From contig NZ_BATI01000008.1 in assembly GCF_000467105.1 (NCBI RefSeq), positions 124,001 through 188,000 on the forward strand: DNA of 64,000 nt, given 5' to 3'. The notes beneath the pieces are model-generated. The model was not told the origin of the DNA. It saw only the letters and a program-made list of their open reading frames with translations, and ran no database searches. Each line of letters starts with the position of its first letter. The first letter of the stretch is position 1. This DNA comes from Aquipseudomonas alcaligenes NBRC 14159. Lineage in GTDB: Bacteria > Pseudomonadota > Gammaproteobacteria > Pseudomonadales > Pseudomonadaceae. Below are positions 10,195 to 20,529 of this stretch, piece after piece. A program made the translations under genes and the position numbers.

Positions 10195-10635
10195 ATGCGT
10201 CCATTGCTACTGCCCCTGGGGCTGACCGCCCTGCTCTGCTTGCTACCCGCCCTGGCCCCGGCCGATAACTCGATGCCCCAGCTCCCCGCGCCGGAAGGCG
10301 CCCAGGTGTACTTCATCGCGCCGCAGGATGGCGCCAGCGTCGGCCAGACCTTTACCGTGAGATTTGGCCTGAAAGGCATGGGCGTGGCGCCGGCCGGGGT
10401 TGATGTGCCCGCGACCGGCCATCATCACCTGCTGGTGGATGTCGCCACGCTGCCGCTGCTGGATGCGCCCCTGCCGGCAAGCGAACAGATTATGCATTTC
10501 GGCAAGGGCCAGACGGAAACCGAACTGACCCTGCCGCCGGGCAAACACACGCTGCAACTGCTGATCGGTGACAAGCACCATGTGCCGATGGAACCGCCGG
10601 TGATCTCCGAGAAGATCAGCATCACGGTGCAGTAG
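10195..10635 (+). CDS. Periplasmic DUF4399 protein
   Basis: A 146-residue exported protein: signal peptide to about residue 23, then the DUF4399 domain with VYFIAPQDGA, TGHHHLLVD and HTLQLLIGDKHHVP motifs. The histidine clusters suggest metal binding, which is inference. RBS AGGAG lies upstream. In P. aeruginosa ppx, rather than this gene, sits beside ppk. Confidence 0.85.
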   Translation: MRPLLLPLGLTALLCLLPALAPADNSMPQLPAPEGAQVYFIAPQDGASVGQTFTVRFGLKGMGVAPAGVDVPATGHHHLLVDVATLPLLDAPLPASEQIMHFGKGQTETELTLPPGKHTLQLLIGDKHHVPMEPPVISEKISITVQ

Positions 10636-10654
10636 CTGCCGCGGCTCGGACATT

Positions 10655-10677
10655 CCCTCTCCCCGCCGGGGAGAGGG
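10655..10677. terminator. Palindrome between DUF4399 gene and ppk (copy 1)
   Basis: Perfect 10-bp arms CCCTCTCCCC and GGGGAGAGGG with a 3-nt loop GCC. It lies between two convergent genes and probably stops transcription from either side, although there is no U-run. Member of a dispersed family in this window. Confidence 0.55.
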
Positions 10678-10715
10678 CTAGGGAGAGGGGCCGCATAAAC
10701 AGCCCTCTCCCCTGC

Positions 10716-10739
10716 CCCTCTCCCGTCAACGGGAGAGGG
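10716..10739. terminator. Palindrome between DUF4399 gene and ppk (copy 2)
   Basis: Perfect 10-bp arms CCCTCTCCCG and CGGGAGAGGG with a TCAA loop, 39 bp after copy 1 and 27 bp from the end of ppk. Two adjacent copies suggest repeat expansion rather than a simple single terminator. Confidence 0.55.
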
Positions 10740-10766
10740 AAGCCAACCTGCCAGAGGGCTTGGAAG

Positions 10767-12974
10767 TCAACGCACCTGCGGTGCGGTCAGCTTCTCCAGC
10801 AGCGCCGCCTGGGCGTTGCGCGGGTTGGCGTTGCCGAACGGCGTGATGCGCTGGTAGCGACCATCCGGCTGCAGCAGCCAGGCCTGGGTGTTGTCGGTGA
10901 GGTAGCTTTCCAGCTCCTTCTTGACCCGGGTGATGAGCTTCTTGCCCTCCACCGGGAAGCAGGTCTCCACGCGCTTGTCGAGGTTGCGCTCCATCCAGTC
11001 GGCACTTGAGAGGAACAGCTGCTCGTCGCCGCCATTGCCGAAGTAGTAGATGCGGCTGTGCTCGAGGAAGCGGCCGACGATGGAGCGCACCTGGATGTTG
11101 TGCGACACCCCCGGAACCCCCGGACGCAGGCAGCACATGCCGCGCACCACCAGGTCGATGCGCACGCCCATCTGGCTGGCCTTGTACAGCGCGCGGATGA
11201 TCTTCGGATCGGTCAGCGAGTTGACCTTGGCCATGATATGCGCCGGCTTGCCCTCGCTGGCGAACTGCGCCTCGCGGGCGATCATGTCGAGCAGGGTCTT
11301 CTTCAGGGTGAAGGGCGCGTGCAGCAGCTTCTTCATGCGCAGGGTCTTGCCCATGCCGATCAGCTGGTTGAACAGCTTGGACACGTCCTCGCCAAGCGCC
11401 TCGTCGGCGGTCAGCAGGCTGTAGTCGGTGTACAGACGGGCATTGCCGGCGTGGTAGTTGCCGGTGCCGAGGTGCGCGTAGCGGCGCAGCTCGCCGTTCT
11501 CGCGGCGCAGTATCAGCATCATCTTGGCGTGGGTCTTGAAGCCGACCACGCCGTAGATCACCACCGCACCGGCGGCCTGCAGGCGGCTGGCCAGCTGCAG
11601 GTTGGACTCCTCGTCGAAGCGCGCGCGCAGCTCGATCACCGCGGTGACTTCCTTGCCGTTACGCGCCGCATCCACCAGCGCATCGACGATCTCCGAGTTG
11701 GCGCCGGAACGATACAGGGTCTGCTTGATCGCCAGCACGCTGGGGTCCTTGGCGGCCTGGCGCAGCAGGTCGATCACCGGGGTGAACGACTCGAAGGGGT
11801 GCAGCAGCAGGATGTCCTGCTTGCCGACCACGTTGAAGATGTTCTCGGCGTTCTGCAGCAGCTTGGGGATCACCGGGGTGAACGGCGCGTGCTGCAGCTC
11901 CGGGTGGCTCTCCAGCCCGGTGATGCTGAACAGGCGGGTCAGGTTGACCGGGCCGTTGACCCGGTACAGCTCGTTCTCGGAGAGGTTGAACTGCTTGAGC
12001 AGGAAGTCCGCCAGGCTCTTGGGGCAGGTGTCCGCCACTTCCAGGCGCACCGCGTCGCCGTAGCGGCGGCTGAACAGCTCGCCACGCAGGGCGCGCGCCA
12101 GGTCTTCGACATCCTCGGCATCCACCGACAGGTCGGCGTTGCGGGTCAGGCGGAACTGGTAGCAGCCCTTCACGCTCATGCCGTGGAACAGGTCGTCGGC
12201 GTGGGCGTGGATCATCGAGGAGAGGAACACGTAGTTGTCGCCAGGGCCGCCGACTTCTTCCGGCACGCGGATGATGCGCGGCAGCAGGCGCGGCGCCGGG
12301 ATGATGGCCAGACCGGAGTCGCGACCGAAGGCGTCGACGCCTTCCAGCTCGACGATGAAGTTGAGGCTCTTGTTCACCAGCAACGGGAAGGGGTGCGTCG
12401 GGTCGAGGCCGATCGGGGTGATGATCGGCGCGATCTCGTCGCGGAAGTAGCGTCGCACCCAGGTCTTCAGCTTGGTGGTCCAGTAGCGGCGGCGGATGAA
12501 GTTGATCTGGTGCTTGGCCAGTTCCGGCAGCAGCACGTCGTTGAGCACCGCGTACTGGCGCTCGACCTGCTCGTGGGCGATCTCGGAGATGCGCGCCAGC
12601 ACCTGGCTCGGCAGCAGGCCGTCGGCGCCGGCCTGTTCGCGGGCGAAGTTGATCTGCTTCTTCAGGCCGGCGACACGGATCTCGAAGAACTCGTCGAGGT
12701 TGCTGGAGAAGATCAGCAGGAACTTCAGCCGCTCCAGCAGCGGGTAGGACTCGTCCAGCGCCTGCTCCAGCACGCGGATGTTGAACTTCAGCTGCGACAG
12801 CTCGCGGTGGATGTACAAGCTGCTGTCATCCAGGCCGGGAATCGGCGCGGGCGCAGGGGCCGGCTCCGGCTCGACGACGGGCGCCACCTCGGCGACGACC
12901 TCCGCCGGCACCGGCGGTTCGGCCTCGAGCTGGGCGTCGACGATCTGCTTGTTGCTGAGTCCCTCGGTGTTCAT
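10767..12974 (-). CDS. ppk: Polyphosphate kinase 1
   Basis: Reversibly polymerises the gamma-phosphate of ATP into inorganic polyphosphate, affecting stress survival and motility. The 735-residue protein has the PPK1 N-terminal domain ([20 protein letters not shown]), head domain and two phospholipase-D-like C-terminal domains. The autophosphorylated histidine is in the block [20 protein letters not shown]. The N-terminus carries an extra Pro/Ala/Glu-rich stretch (about residues 16-48) before the conserved start. hemB lies 21 bp upstream on the same strand. No ppx is adjacent, unlike in P. aeruginosa. Confidence 0.97.
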   Translation of the reverse strand: MNTEGLSNKQIVDAQLEAEPPVPAEVVAEVAPVVEPEPAPAPAPIPGLDDSSLYIHRELSQLKFNIRVLEQALDESYPLLERLKFLLIFSSNLDEFFEIRVAGLKKQINFAREQAGADGLLPSQVLARISEIAHEQVERQYAVLNDVLLPELAKHQINFIRRRYWTTKLKTWVRRYFRDEIAPIITPIGLDPTHPFPLLVNKSLNFIVELEGVDAFGRDSGLAIIPAPRLLPRIIRVPEEVGGPGDNYVFLSSMIHAHADDLFHGMSVKGCYQFRLTRNADLSVDAEDVEDLARALRGELFSRRYGDAVRLEVADTCPKSLADFLLKQFNLSENELYRVNGPVNLTRLFSITGLESHPELQHAPFTPVIPKLLQNAENIFNVVGKQDILLLHPFESFTPVIDLLRQAAKDPSVLAIKQTLYRSGANSEIVDALVDAARNGKEVTAVIELRARFDEESNLQLASRLQAAGAVVIYGVVGFKTHAKMMLILRRENGELRRYAHLGTGNYHAGNARLYTDYSLLTADEALGEDVSKLFNQLIGMGKTLRMKKLLHAPFTLKKTLLDMIAREAQFASEGKPAHIMAKVNSLTDPKIIRALYKASQMGVRIDLVVRGMCCLRPGVPGVSHNIQVRSIVGRFLEHSRIYYFGNGGDEQLFLSSADWMERNLDKRVETCFPVEGKKLITRVKKELESYLTDNTQAWLLQPDGRYQRITPFGNANPRNAQAALLEKLTAPQVR

Positions 12975-12995
12975 GTCCTGCTTCCCTGGAGCGCT

Positions 12996-14081
<1,086 letters not shown>

Positions 14082-14117
14082 TCACACCCAGACTGCGACG
14101 GGCAGCCGCAGTTCCCT

Positions 14118-15347
14118 TCAGGCCGGCTGGGTCTGCGCCTGCCGTGGCCACAGCAGCCAGCTCAGGCTGGCCAGGCTCCAGGCCGCCAGCAGCCACCACA
14201 CCAGCATGCCGCCCGCCACCAGCCCCACCTGCTGGGCCCAGAGCAGCGCGGGCAGGTTCAGCGCCAGGCGCAGCAGCTCCAGGCCGCGGGCGAAGGGCCG
14301 GTTCTCCAGCCAGGCACCGATGCAGTACAGACCGAAAGCCACCCACAGCCAGGCCCCGGCGAGCACACCCAGGCCGTGCTGTGCCGCCACCGCCAGCAGC
14401 CAGCTGACGCCCAGCACGTAGGCGCTGAACTGCAGCGCGGCATAGACCTTCGGCCCGCGCGCCAGCGGCACCTCGAACTTGCGGAAGCTGGCCAGATCCG
14501 GCTTGTCCAGCGGATAGCGTGCCGCCACATCGGCCGGGCGCCAACCGGTGGGCATGAACCAGATGCGCAGCCTGTCCCACCAGGAGCCAGCACGCACCGC
14601 GTCGCACCACAGCTGCACGTAGAACTGCAGGTTGGCCCACAGCGGGTTCCAGCTGCGCAGCGGCGTGGTCACGCCGAACACCACCGGCTGCTCGTCCAGC
14701 TCCTCCTGGAAGGTGCCGAACAGGCGGTCCCAGAGAATGAACACGCCGCCGTAGTTGCGATCCATGTACACCGGGTTCTGCGCGTGGTGCACCCGATGAT
14801 TGGACGGCGTGACGAAGAACCACTCGTACCAGCCCAGCTTGGGTACATGGCGGGTATGCACCCAGAACTGGTAGAGCAGGTTGAGCGCGGCGACCGTGAC
14901 GAACACCAGCGGCGGCACGCCGGCCACGGCCATCGGCAGGTAGAAGATCCAGCTCAGCAGAAAACCGGTGCTGGTCTGGCGCAGGGCGGTGGACAGGTTG
15001 TAGTCCTCGCTCTGGTGGTGCACCACGTGCGAGGCCCAGAAAATGTTGCGCTCGTGGCCGATGCGATGGTTCCAGTAGTAGCAGAAGTCATAGAAGACGA
15101 AGGCCAGCACCCAGACCCAGGGCTCGTCCGGCAGCGCCGTGAGGTGCAGGTGCTCGTAGGCGAAGGCATAGCCGAGCACGGCAATCGCCTTGCTCAGCAG
15201 ACCGCTGGTCTGTGACAGCACCCCGGCGCTGAGGCTGTTCAGCGAGTCCGCCAGGCGGTAGGTGCTGACCCCGCGCACGCGGTCGGCGACCAGCTCGATG
15301 GCGATCAGCAGGAAGAAGAAGGGAACGGCGAGCAGGATCAGGTTCAT
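14118..15347 (-). CDS. Sterol desaturase / fatty acid hydroxylase family membrane protein
   Basis: A 409-residue multi-spanning protein with the di-iron histidine boxes of the family: HRIGH (in WNHRIGHERN), HVVHH and HRVHH. About 4-5 hydrophobic helices precede and follow them, and the C-terminal ~120 residues add extra membrane helices. The expected reaction is O2-dependent hydroxylation or desaturation of a lipid; substrate unknown. Start ATG 15347 begins a membrane helix. Divergent from elbB. Confidence 0.88.
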   Translation of the reverse strand: MNLILLAVPFFFLLIAIELVADRVRGVSTYRLADSLNSLSAGVLSQTSGLLSKAIAVLGYAFAYEHLHLTALPDEPWVWVLAFVFYDFCYYWNHRIGHERNIFWASHVVHHQSEDYNLSTALRQTSTGFLLSWIFYLPMAVAGVPPLVFVTVAALNLLYQFWVHTRHVPKLGWYEWFFVTPSNHRVHHAQNPVYMDRNYGGVFILWDRLFGTFQEELDEQPVVFGVTTPLRSWNPLWANLQFYVQLWCDAVRAGSWWDRLRIWFMPTGWRPADVAARYPLDKPDLASFRKFEVPLARGPKVYAALQFSAYVLGVSWLLAVAAQHGLGVLAGAWLWVAFGLYCIGAWLENRPFARGLELLRLALNLPALLWAQQVGLVAGGMLVWWLLAAWSLASLSWLLWPRQAQTQPA

Positions 15348-15519
15348 GGTTCGGCACTGCGCAGGTTGACCTAAGCTGATCCTATGCCTGCCCCGCCGGA
15401 TGCTCGCGGCGGCGAATGCCAGCCCAAGTGGCATTTGGCGACATGCCACTGCTCGACGCTCGCCCCGGCAATCGGCGAAACTGGCGCGCAGTCCCTTTGC
15501 CTGGCTACTGGAGAACAGC

Positions 15520-16185
15520 ATGCACAAACGAGTCGCGGTCATCCTTTCCGGCTGTGGCGTCTACGACGGCGCGGAGATCCACGAGAGCGTGATCACCCTG
15601 CTGCGCCTCGACCAGCGCGGCGCCCAGGTGCAGTGCTTCGCCCCCAACATCGCGCAGATGCACGTGATCGACCACCTCACCGGCGCCGAGATGCCGGAGA
15701 GCCGCAACGTGCTCACCGAGGCCGCGCGCATCGCCCGTGGCGACGTGATGGACGTGCGCGAACTGAAGGCCGAGCAGTTCGACGCGCTGATCCTGCCGGG
15801 CGGTTTCGGCGTGGCCAAGAACCTCTCCAACTTCGCCGTGGAAGGTGCCGCCTGCAGCGTGCAGCCCGATGTACTGGCCGCTGCCCAGGCCTTCGCCCAG
15901 GCCGGTAAGCCGATCGGCCTGATCTGCATCGCCCCGGCCCTGGCGGCGAAGATCTATGGCGAGGGTGTTTCCTGCACCCTGGGCGCTGCCGACGATCCTG
16001 CCGTAGCAGGCCTCACCGCCATGGGCGGCCAGCACGTCGAGTGCACGGTCGAGGACATCGTCGAAGACAGCGCGCGCAAGCTGGTTACCACCCCCGCCTA
16101 CATGCTGGCCGAGTCCATTGCCCAGGCCGCCGCCGGCATCAACAAGCTGGTCGACCGCGTGCTGGAGCTGGCCCAGGCTCACTGA
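15520..16185 (+). CDS. elbB: Isoprenoid biosynthesis glyoxalase ElbB (DJ-1/PfpI-like)
   Basis: A 221-residue DJ-1/PfpI superfamily protein with the ElbB hallmarks: N-terminal VILSGCGVYDGAEIHE, the central ILPGGFGVAKNLS and the nucleophile elbow LICIAPAL (cysteine at the elbow). E. coli ElbB (217 aa) is a weak glyoxalase that improves isoprenoid yields; its true role is uncertain. The ATG at 15520 follows GGAGAA. Confidence 0.92.
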   Translation: MHKRVAVILSGCGVYDGAEIHESVITLLRLDQRGAQVQCFAPNIAQMHVIDHLTGAEMPESRNVLTEAARIARGDVMDVRELKAEQFDALILPGGFGVAKNLSNFAVEGAACSVQPDVLAAAQAFAQAGKPIGLICIAPALAAKIYGEGVSCTLGAADDPAVAGLTAMGGQHVECTVEDIVEDSARKLVTTPAYMLAESIAQAAAGINKLVDRVLELAQAH

Positions 16186-16288
16186 CAGGCCGTTCCGGCC
16201 ATTGTGCGCGGCGTCCCCGCCGCGCCCCTGGCCAGTAGCAGCGTCCTGCGGCAGCGTGTGCGCCACAGTCGAGCCGCAGGAGCGCAGC

Positions 16289-16759
16289 ATGAGCAAACCG
16301 GTCTTCCAGCTATCCGAGGAACAGCGCCAGGGCGTGGAGGCCTTCTTCCAGCGCATCCCCTTCAATCAGGTGCTGGGCATCCGCATCGACGAGCTGAGTG
16401 GCGACCGGGTAGTGATGAGCCTGCCGATGAAGCCCGAGCTGATCGGCAACTTCGTCCACGGCATTCTCCACGGCGGGGTGATCTCCTCGCTGCTGGACGT
16501 CGCCGGCGGCGCCATGGCGTTGATCGGCGCCTTCGACAAGCACCAGCACCTGAGCCAGCAGGAACGCATGCAGCGCCTGTCCAAACTGGGCACCATCGAC
16601 CTGCGCGTGGACTACCTGCGCCCCGGTCGTGGCCAGCTGTTCACTGCCACCGCCGTGCTGCTGCGCTCCGGCAACAAGGTGGCCGTGGTGCGCAGCGAAC
16701 TGCACAGCGACGACGGCACCCTGGTGGCGGTGGGTACCGGCACCTATCTGTGCGGGTAG
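16289..16759 (+). CDS. yigI: YigI-type hotdog thioesterase
   Basis: A 156-residue single hotdog-fold protein. The core block ILHGGVISSLLDVAGG and the strand GTIDLRVDYLRPGRG with NKVAVVRSELH are nearly those of E. coli YigI (155 aa). The conserved aspartate of LLDVAGG is the likely catalytic residue for acyl-CoA hydrolysis. RBS AGGAG lies nine bases before ATG 16289. Convergent with the DUF188 gene. Confidence 0.88.
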   Translation: MSKPVFQLSEEQRQGVEAFFQRIPFNQVLGIRIDELSGDRVVMSLPMKPELIGNFVHGILHGGVISSLLDVAGGAMALIGAFDKHQHLSQQERMQRLSKLGTIDLRVDYLRPGRGQLFTATAVLLRSGNKVAVVRSELHSDDGTLVAVGTGTYLCG

Positions 16760-16785
16760 ACCGTCATGTTTGCTGAGATCCACGC

Positions 16786-16808
16786 CCCCTCTCCCAAAGG
16801 GAGAGGGG
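16786..16808. terminator. Palindrome between yigI and the YaiI-family gene
   Basis: Perfect arms CCCCTCTCCC and GGGAGAGGGG with an AAA loop, placed between two convergent genes. Same family as the elements at 10655-10739. Confidence 0.55.
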
Positions 16809-16816
16809 AGCAGTAG

Positions 16817-17266
16817 CTACCTCATCAGGCGGGTCAGAATACGGTCCAGCGAATTGGCGAAGGCCTGCCGGTCCTTGTCCGAGTAAGCCGCCTGGCCGCC
16901 GCCCATCTGCCCCTGCTCGCGTAGGTCGGTAAACAGGTTACGTATCGCCAGACGCTCACCCATGTTGCGCTCGTCGAACTCGCGGCCGCGCGGATCGAGA
17001 GCTGCCACGCCCTTCTTCACCAGGCGATCGGCCAGCGGGATGTCGCTGCAGATCACCAACTCGCCGGGCACGGCATGCTCCACCAGATGATCATCCGCCG
17101 CGTCCGGACCGCTCGGCACCACCACCAGCTTCACACAGGCGAAGTTCGGCCGGGCCACGGCCTGGCCAGCCACCAGCACCACCTCGAAGCCGCGCTTCAG
17201 GGCGAACTTCACCACCTGGTCACGAGCCAGGCGGGGGCAGGCATCGGCGTCGATCCACACACGCAT
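16817..17266 (-). CDS. YaiI/YqxD family (DUF188) protein
   Basis: A 149-residue protein with the PIN-like/NYN-type DUF188 signature: N-terminal RVWIDADACP, central CSDIPLADRL and ALDPRGREF, and QMGGG near the C-terminus. Acidic residues D5, D7 and those of SDIPLAD could bind metal, so nuclease activity is plausible but unproven. ATG 17266 is chosen over an in-frame GTG nine bases upstream because the conserved family start is MRVWIDADACP. Directly downstream of the FTR1 gene (11 bp). Confidence 0.9.
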   Translation of the reverse strand: MRVWIDADACPRLARDQVVKFALKRGFEVVLVAGQAVARPNFACVKLVVVPSGPDAADDHLVEHAVPGELVICSDIPLADRLVKKGVAALDPRGREFDERNMGERLAIRNLFTDLREQGQMGGGQAAYSDKDRQAFANSLDRILTRLMR

Positions 17267-17277
17267 CTTCGGCACTC

Positions 17278-19185
17278 TCAGTCGGACGAGGCCGCCATGT
17301 TAGCCGCTGCCGCACGGCGCCGCTCGCCGAGCCAGCTGCGCCCATAGAGCGTGGCGATGCCGGCCAGGGCCAGCGCCTGGGCGGACAGGCTCCAGGCGTC
17401 GGCGTGGATGCCGAGCCAGTCGAAGTCGAAGAACGCCACCGGGCGAGTGCCGAGCATGCCGGCCTCTTGCAGAGCCGCGACGCCATGACCGGCGAACACC
17501 ACCGAGAGCACGCACAGCAGCACCGCGTTGGCGCTGAAGAAAGCGGCCAGCGGCAGCTTGCGCGAACCACGCAGGATCACCCAGGCCAGGCCAAGCAACA
17601 GCAGAAGCGCGGCGGCAGCACCGGCCAGGACCATGCCGTGACCGGCCGGGCCGGCCTGCAGCCAGAGGGTCTCGTAAAACAGGATGACCTCGAACAGCTC
17701 GCGATACACCGAGAAGAATGCCAGCACGGCGAAACCGAAACGGCCGCCACCGCCGACCAGGCTGCTCTTGATGTAGTCCTGCCAGGCCGCAGCATGTCGG
17801 CGGTCGTGCATCCACACGCCGACCCACAGCAGTACCACGCTGGCGAACAGCGCGGTGGCGCCTTCCAGCAGTTCGCGCTGGGCGCCGCTGATGTCGATCA
17901 GGTAGGCCGCCACCGCCCAGGTGGCAACGCCCGCCAGCAAAGCCAGGCCCCAGCCGATGTGGACGCTGCGCGCCGCTGCCTGCTGGCCGGTATTGCGCAG
18001 GAAGGCGAGGATCGCCGCCAGCACCAGAATCGCCTCAAGGCCCTCGCGCAGCAGGATCAGCAGGCTGGAGAAGAAGCTCAGCGAGGCATTCATGGCGCCG
18101 TCCGCCAGCAGCGCGGCCGACTTGCCCAACTCGGCCTTGGCCAGCTCCAGCGCGTGCGCGGCCTGGGCTACACCGGCACCGTCCTGCAGCGCCTGGCGGT
18201 AGGCCATCAGGGCGCGCTCGGTGGTCTTGCGTTGCGCCGCGTCGAGGTTGTCCAGGGCGCTCTCGACCAGCTCGAAGCCTTCCAGGTAGGCGGCCACCGA
18301 CAGGTCATAGGCCTGCTCGTGGTCGCCCTGACGATAGGTCGCCAGGCTCTGCTCCAGGGTGGCACGGGTGTGCTCGATCAGCTCGGCCGGGCCGCGCTGC
18401 ACCTGCGGCGGTTGCGCGCGCTGGGCGCGGAAGGCCGCCACGTCGCCACCGGAGGCGGCAATCTCGGCCGGCGTCTTGCCGGCCAGCTCGGCCAGGGCGA
18501 AAGGCTTGCCGGTGTCGGCCTGGCCAGCACTGAGGGACGCCAGGTAGCTGGCCAGATCCCAGCGCTCGCGCTCGTCCAGCTGGTCGGCGAAGGCCGGCAT
18601 GTCGGTGCCTTCGATACCCAGGCCGATGGTGTTGAACAGGTCGTACAGGCTCAGCCGGTCCATGCGCGCGGTATCGCGCAGATTGGCCGGCGGCGGCTCC
18701 AGGCCGAGCCCGGCCGGGCCGTCTCCCAGCCCGCTGTCACCGTGGCAGACGGCGCAATGCTGGGCATACAGCGGGGCACCACGGGCGGCATCCGGGGTGA
18801 TCGCCGGAGCCTGGCGCACCTGATACAGCTCCGCGAGCCGCACCGCCAGCTGGCGCGCCTGCGCCGCCACGGCCTCGCCTGCGGCGCGCGCCTCGATGGC
18901 ACCACGCAGGCGCTGCACGCCCTGCTCCAGCTCATCGCGCCCGGCGTTGGCCGGCAGCGCGACGATCAGTCCCTGCAGCACACCGGCAAATTCGAGCTGT
19001 TCGCGGTACTCACTCGGATCGACCACCTGGCCGGCGTTCACCGTGGCGGGATAGTCGGCACCCAGGTAGCCCAGCAGGTGCAGGGCCTGGGCGGCGCCCT
19101 CACTCGGCTCGGCGAGGGCAAACAGACTGAAGCAGGCCAGCAGCGGCAGCATCAGCCAGGCGAAAGGAGAACGATTGGAGAACAT
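17278..19185 (-). CDS. FTR1-family iron permease fused to cytochrome c domain
   Basis: A 635-residue fusion. A signal peptide (about residues 1-25) is followed by an N-terminal helical region, a class I cytochrome c domain with haem motif CAVCH (in AQHCAVCHGDSG) and methionine ligand candidate GTDMPAF, a helical linker, and a C-terminal FTR1 permease with about seven membrane helices. The permease has two R-E-x-x-E motifs, LREGLEAIL and YRELFEVIL, which in yeast Ftr1 and bacterial EfeU carry ferric iron. The fused cytochrome suggests redox-coupled ferrous iron uptake across the inner membrane. Start ATG 19185 begins the signal peptide. Confidence 0.9.
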   Translation of the reverse strand: MFSNRSPFAWLMLPLLACFSLFALAEPSEGAAQALHLLGYLGADYPATVNAGQVVDPSEYREQLEFAGVLQGLIVALPANAGRDELEQGVQRLRGAIEARAAGEAVAAQARQLAVRLAELYQVRQAPAITPDAARGAPLYAQHCAVCHGDSGLGDGPAGLGLEPPPANLRDTARMDRLSLYDLFNTIGLGIEGTDMPAFADQLDERERWDLASYLASLSAGQADTGKPFALAELAGKTPAEIAASGGDVAAFRAQRAQPPQVQRGPAELIEHTRATLEQSLATYRQGDHEQAYDLSVAAYLEGFELVESALDNLDAAQRKTTERALMAYRQALQDGAGVAQAAHALELAKAELGKSAALLADGAMNASLSFFSSLLILLREGLEAILVLAAILAFLRNTGQQAAARSVHIGWGLALLAGVATWAVAAYLIDISGAQRELLEGATALFASVVLLWVGVWMHDRRHAAAWQDYIKSSLVGGGGRFGFAVLAFFSVYRELFEVILFYETLWLQAGPAGHGMVLAGAAAALLLLLGLAWVILRGSRKLPLAAFFSANAVLLCVLSVVFAGHGVAALQEAGMLGTRPVAFFDFDWLGIHADAWSLSAQALALAGIATLYGRSWLGERRRAAAANMAASSD

Positions 19186-19311
19186 CAATGCGTTCCAAAT
19201 GCGAATGGATGGCATTAGATTGTTGCCGAGCTAACGATTTCGCTCAAGCGGAATCTGAAATATCTGGCAACACCCGGACGAACAGTCTGTTCGAAAAGGC
19301 GCCGGGAACTT

Positions 19312-19941
19312 TCAGGCCGTGCGCCGTACCGTGGCCAGCAGTGCGGCGGCGGCCACGAACAGGCCACCGAAGGTGCGGTTGAGGATGCGCTGCTGACGCG
19401 GCGAACGCAGCGCGCGCAGCACCCGCGCGGCGAGGCCGGTGTAGCCGGCCATCACCACCAGATCGACCGCCACCATGGTGGCGGCCATCAGCAGGTACTG
19501 GACCAGCAGCGGCGCCTTGGGATCGAGGAACTGCGGCAGCACGGCGAGGATGAAGATGATCGCCTTGGGGTTGCTGGCGTTGACCAGAAAACCGCGCAGC
19601 ACCAGGGTCAACGGGCGCCCCAGCGGGCGTTCGCCCTCGCCGGCGGCGATCTCGCCAGGCGCGGCGACCCACTGTTTCCAGCCGAGGTAGACCAGGTAGG
19701 CCACGCCGAACCACTTGATCAGGTTGAAGGCCAGCTCCGAGGTGGCCAGCACGGCACCGAGGCCGGCGGCGACCACGGCGATCTGCATCAGCAGCGCCAG
19801 CTGCAGGCCCAGCGCATTCCAGTAACCGCGCAAGAACCCGTAACGCAGCCCGGCGCTCATCGAGGCCACCGCACCGGCACCCGGCGACAGGCTGATCACC
19901 CAACAGGCGACGAAGAAGGCGAGCCAGGTTTCCAGGGTCAT
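19312..19941 (-). CDS. LysE/RhtB family exporter
   Basis: A 209-residue six-helix membrane protein of the LysE/RhtB amino-acid exporter family. It has the N-terminal SPGAGAVASMSAGLRYG motif and the GFLVNASNPKAIIF block typical of RhtB proteins. Substrate likely an amino acid or derivative such as homoserine or threonine, but not predictable. Confidence 0.87.
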   Translation of the reverse strand: MTLETWLAFFVACWVISLSPGAGAVASMSAGLRYGFLRGYWNALGLQLALLMQIAVVAAGLGAVLATSELAFNLIKWFGVAYLVYLGWKQWVAAPGEIAAGEGERPLGRPLTLVLRGFLVNASNPKAIIFILAVLPQFLDPKAPLLVQYLLMAATMVAVDLVVMAGYTGLAARVLRALRSPRQQRILNRTFGGLFVAAAALLATVRRTA

Positions 19942-19995
19942 GGACAGTTACCTCGACAGCAAAAGGCGGGCATCCAGCCTACTCCCGCCCTCCGT

Positions 19996-20529
19996 TCAGC
20001 GCCAGCGACGCACCGACTTCTGGAAGAACAGACTGTTCGGCACCTGGATCAGCGCATTGGCTGCCTCCGGGTCCTCCAGGGTGGTGTAGAACAGGTTGAT
20101 CGCCATCACCCGTCCCTTGACTCCGGGCTTGTCGGCGCTGTCGATCACCTCGACGATGTCGCCGATGCGAAACGGCCCCATGCTGAAGATCAGCAGGGCG
20201 CAGAACATGTTGGAGAGCACGCTCCAGATGGCGAAGAAGGCCACCGCGGCGACTGCGACGAAGCCGGTCAGCGCCGTCCACAGCACTTCGGCGGACACGC
20301 CCAGGCGCTCCAGCACCAGCATCAGCGCGCTGCCCATGATCAGCCAGCGCAGCAGCCCGCGCAGCGGCAGCCACAGCTCGGTCGGCAGCGCCGCGTAGCG
20401 CTCGCCAAGGCGGGTGATGCCGCGTCCGACCAGGCGCTGGACGGCCCAGGCCAGGAGCAGGATCAGCAGCACCTGCCCGGCCAGAATCAGCGGTTCGCGC
20501 CAGTCGCTGAGCACTGCCAGCTGCTCCAT
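19996..20529 (-). CDS. Short MscS-type mechanosensitive channel
   Basis: A 177-residue MscS-family protein with an N-terminal helix, a second and a pore-lining helix (FVAVAAVAFFAIWSVLSNMF) and a truncated beta domain (GDIVEVIDSADKPGVKGRVM). It lacks the large C-terminal cytoplasmic vestibule of E. coli MscS (286 aa), so it is either a minimal channel or shortened. The ATG overlaps the stop of the ABC-F gene (TGATG), implying translational coupling. Confidence 0.82.
   Translation of the reverse strand: MEQLAVLSDWREPLILAGQVLLILLLAWAVQRLVGRGITRLGERYAALPTELWLPLRGLLRWLIMGSALMLVLERLGVSAEVLWTALTGFVAVAAVAFFAIWSVLSNMFCALLIFSMGPFRIGDIVEVIDSADKPGVKGRVMAINLFYTTLEDPEAANALIQVPNSLFFQKSVRRWR

Noticed and set aside
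19198..19216. Possible Fur box (AATGC-N9-GCATT) before the FTR1 gene
   Set aside because: Length is right for a Fur box but only about six positions match the consensus; iron regulation is likely but this site is not convincing.
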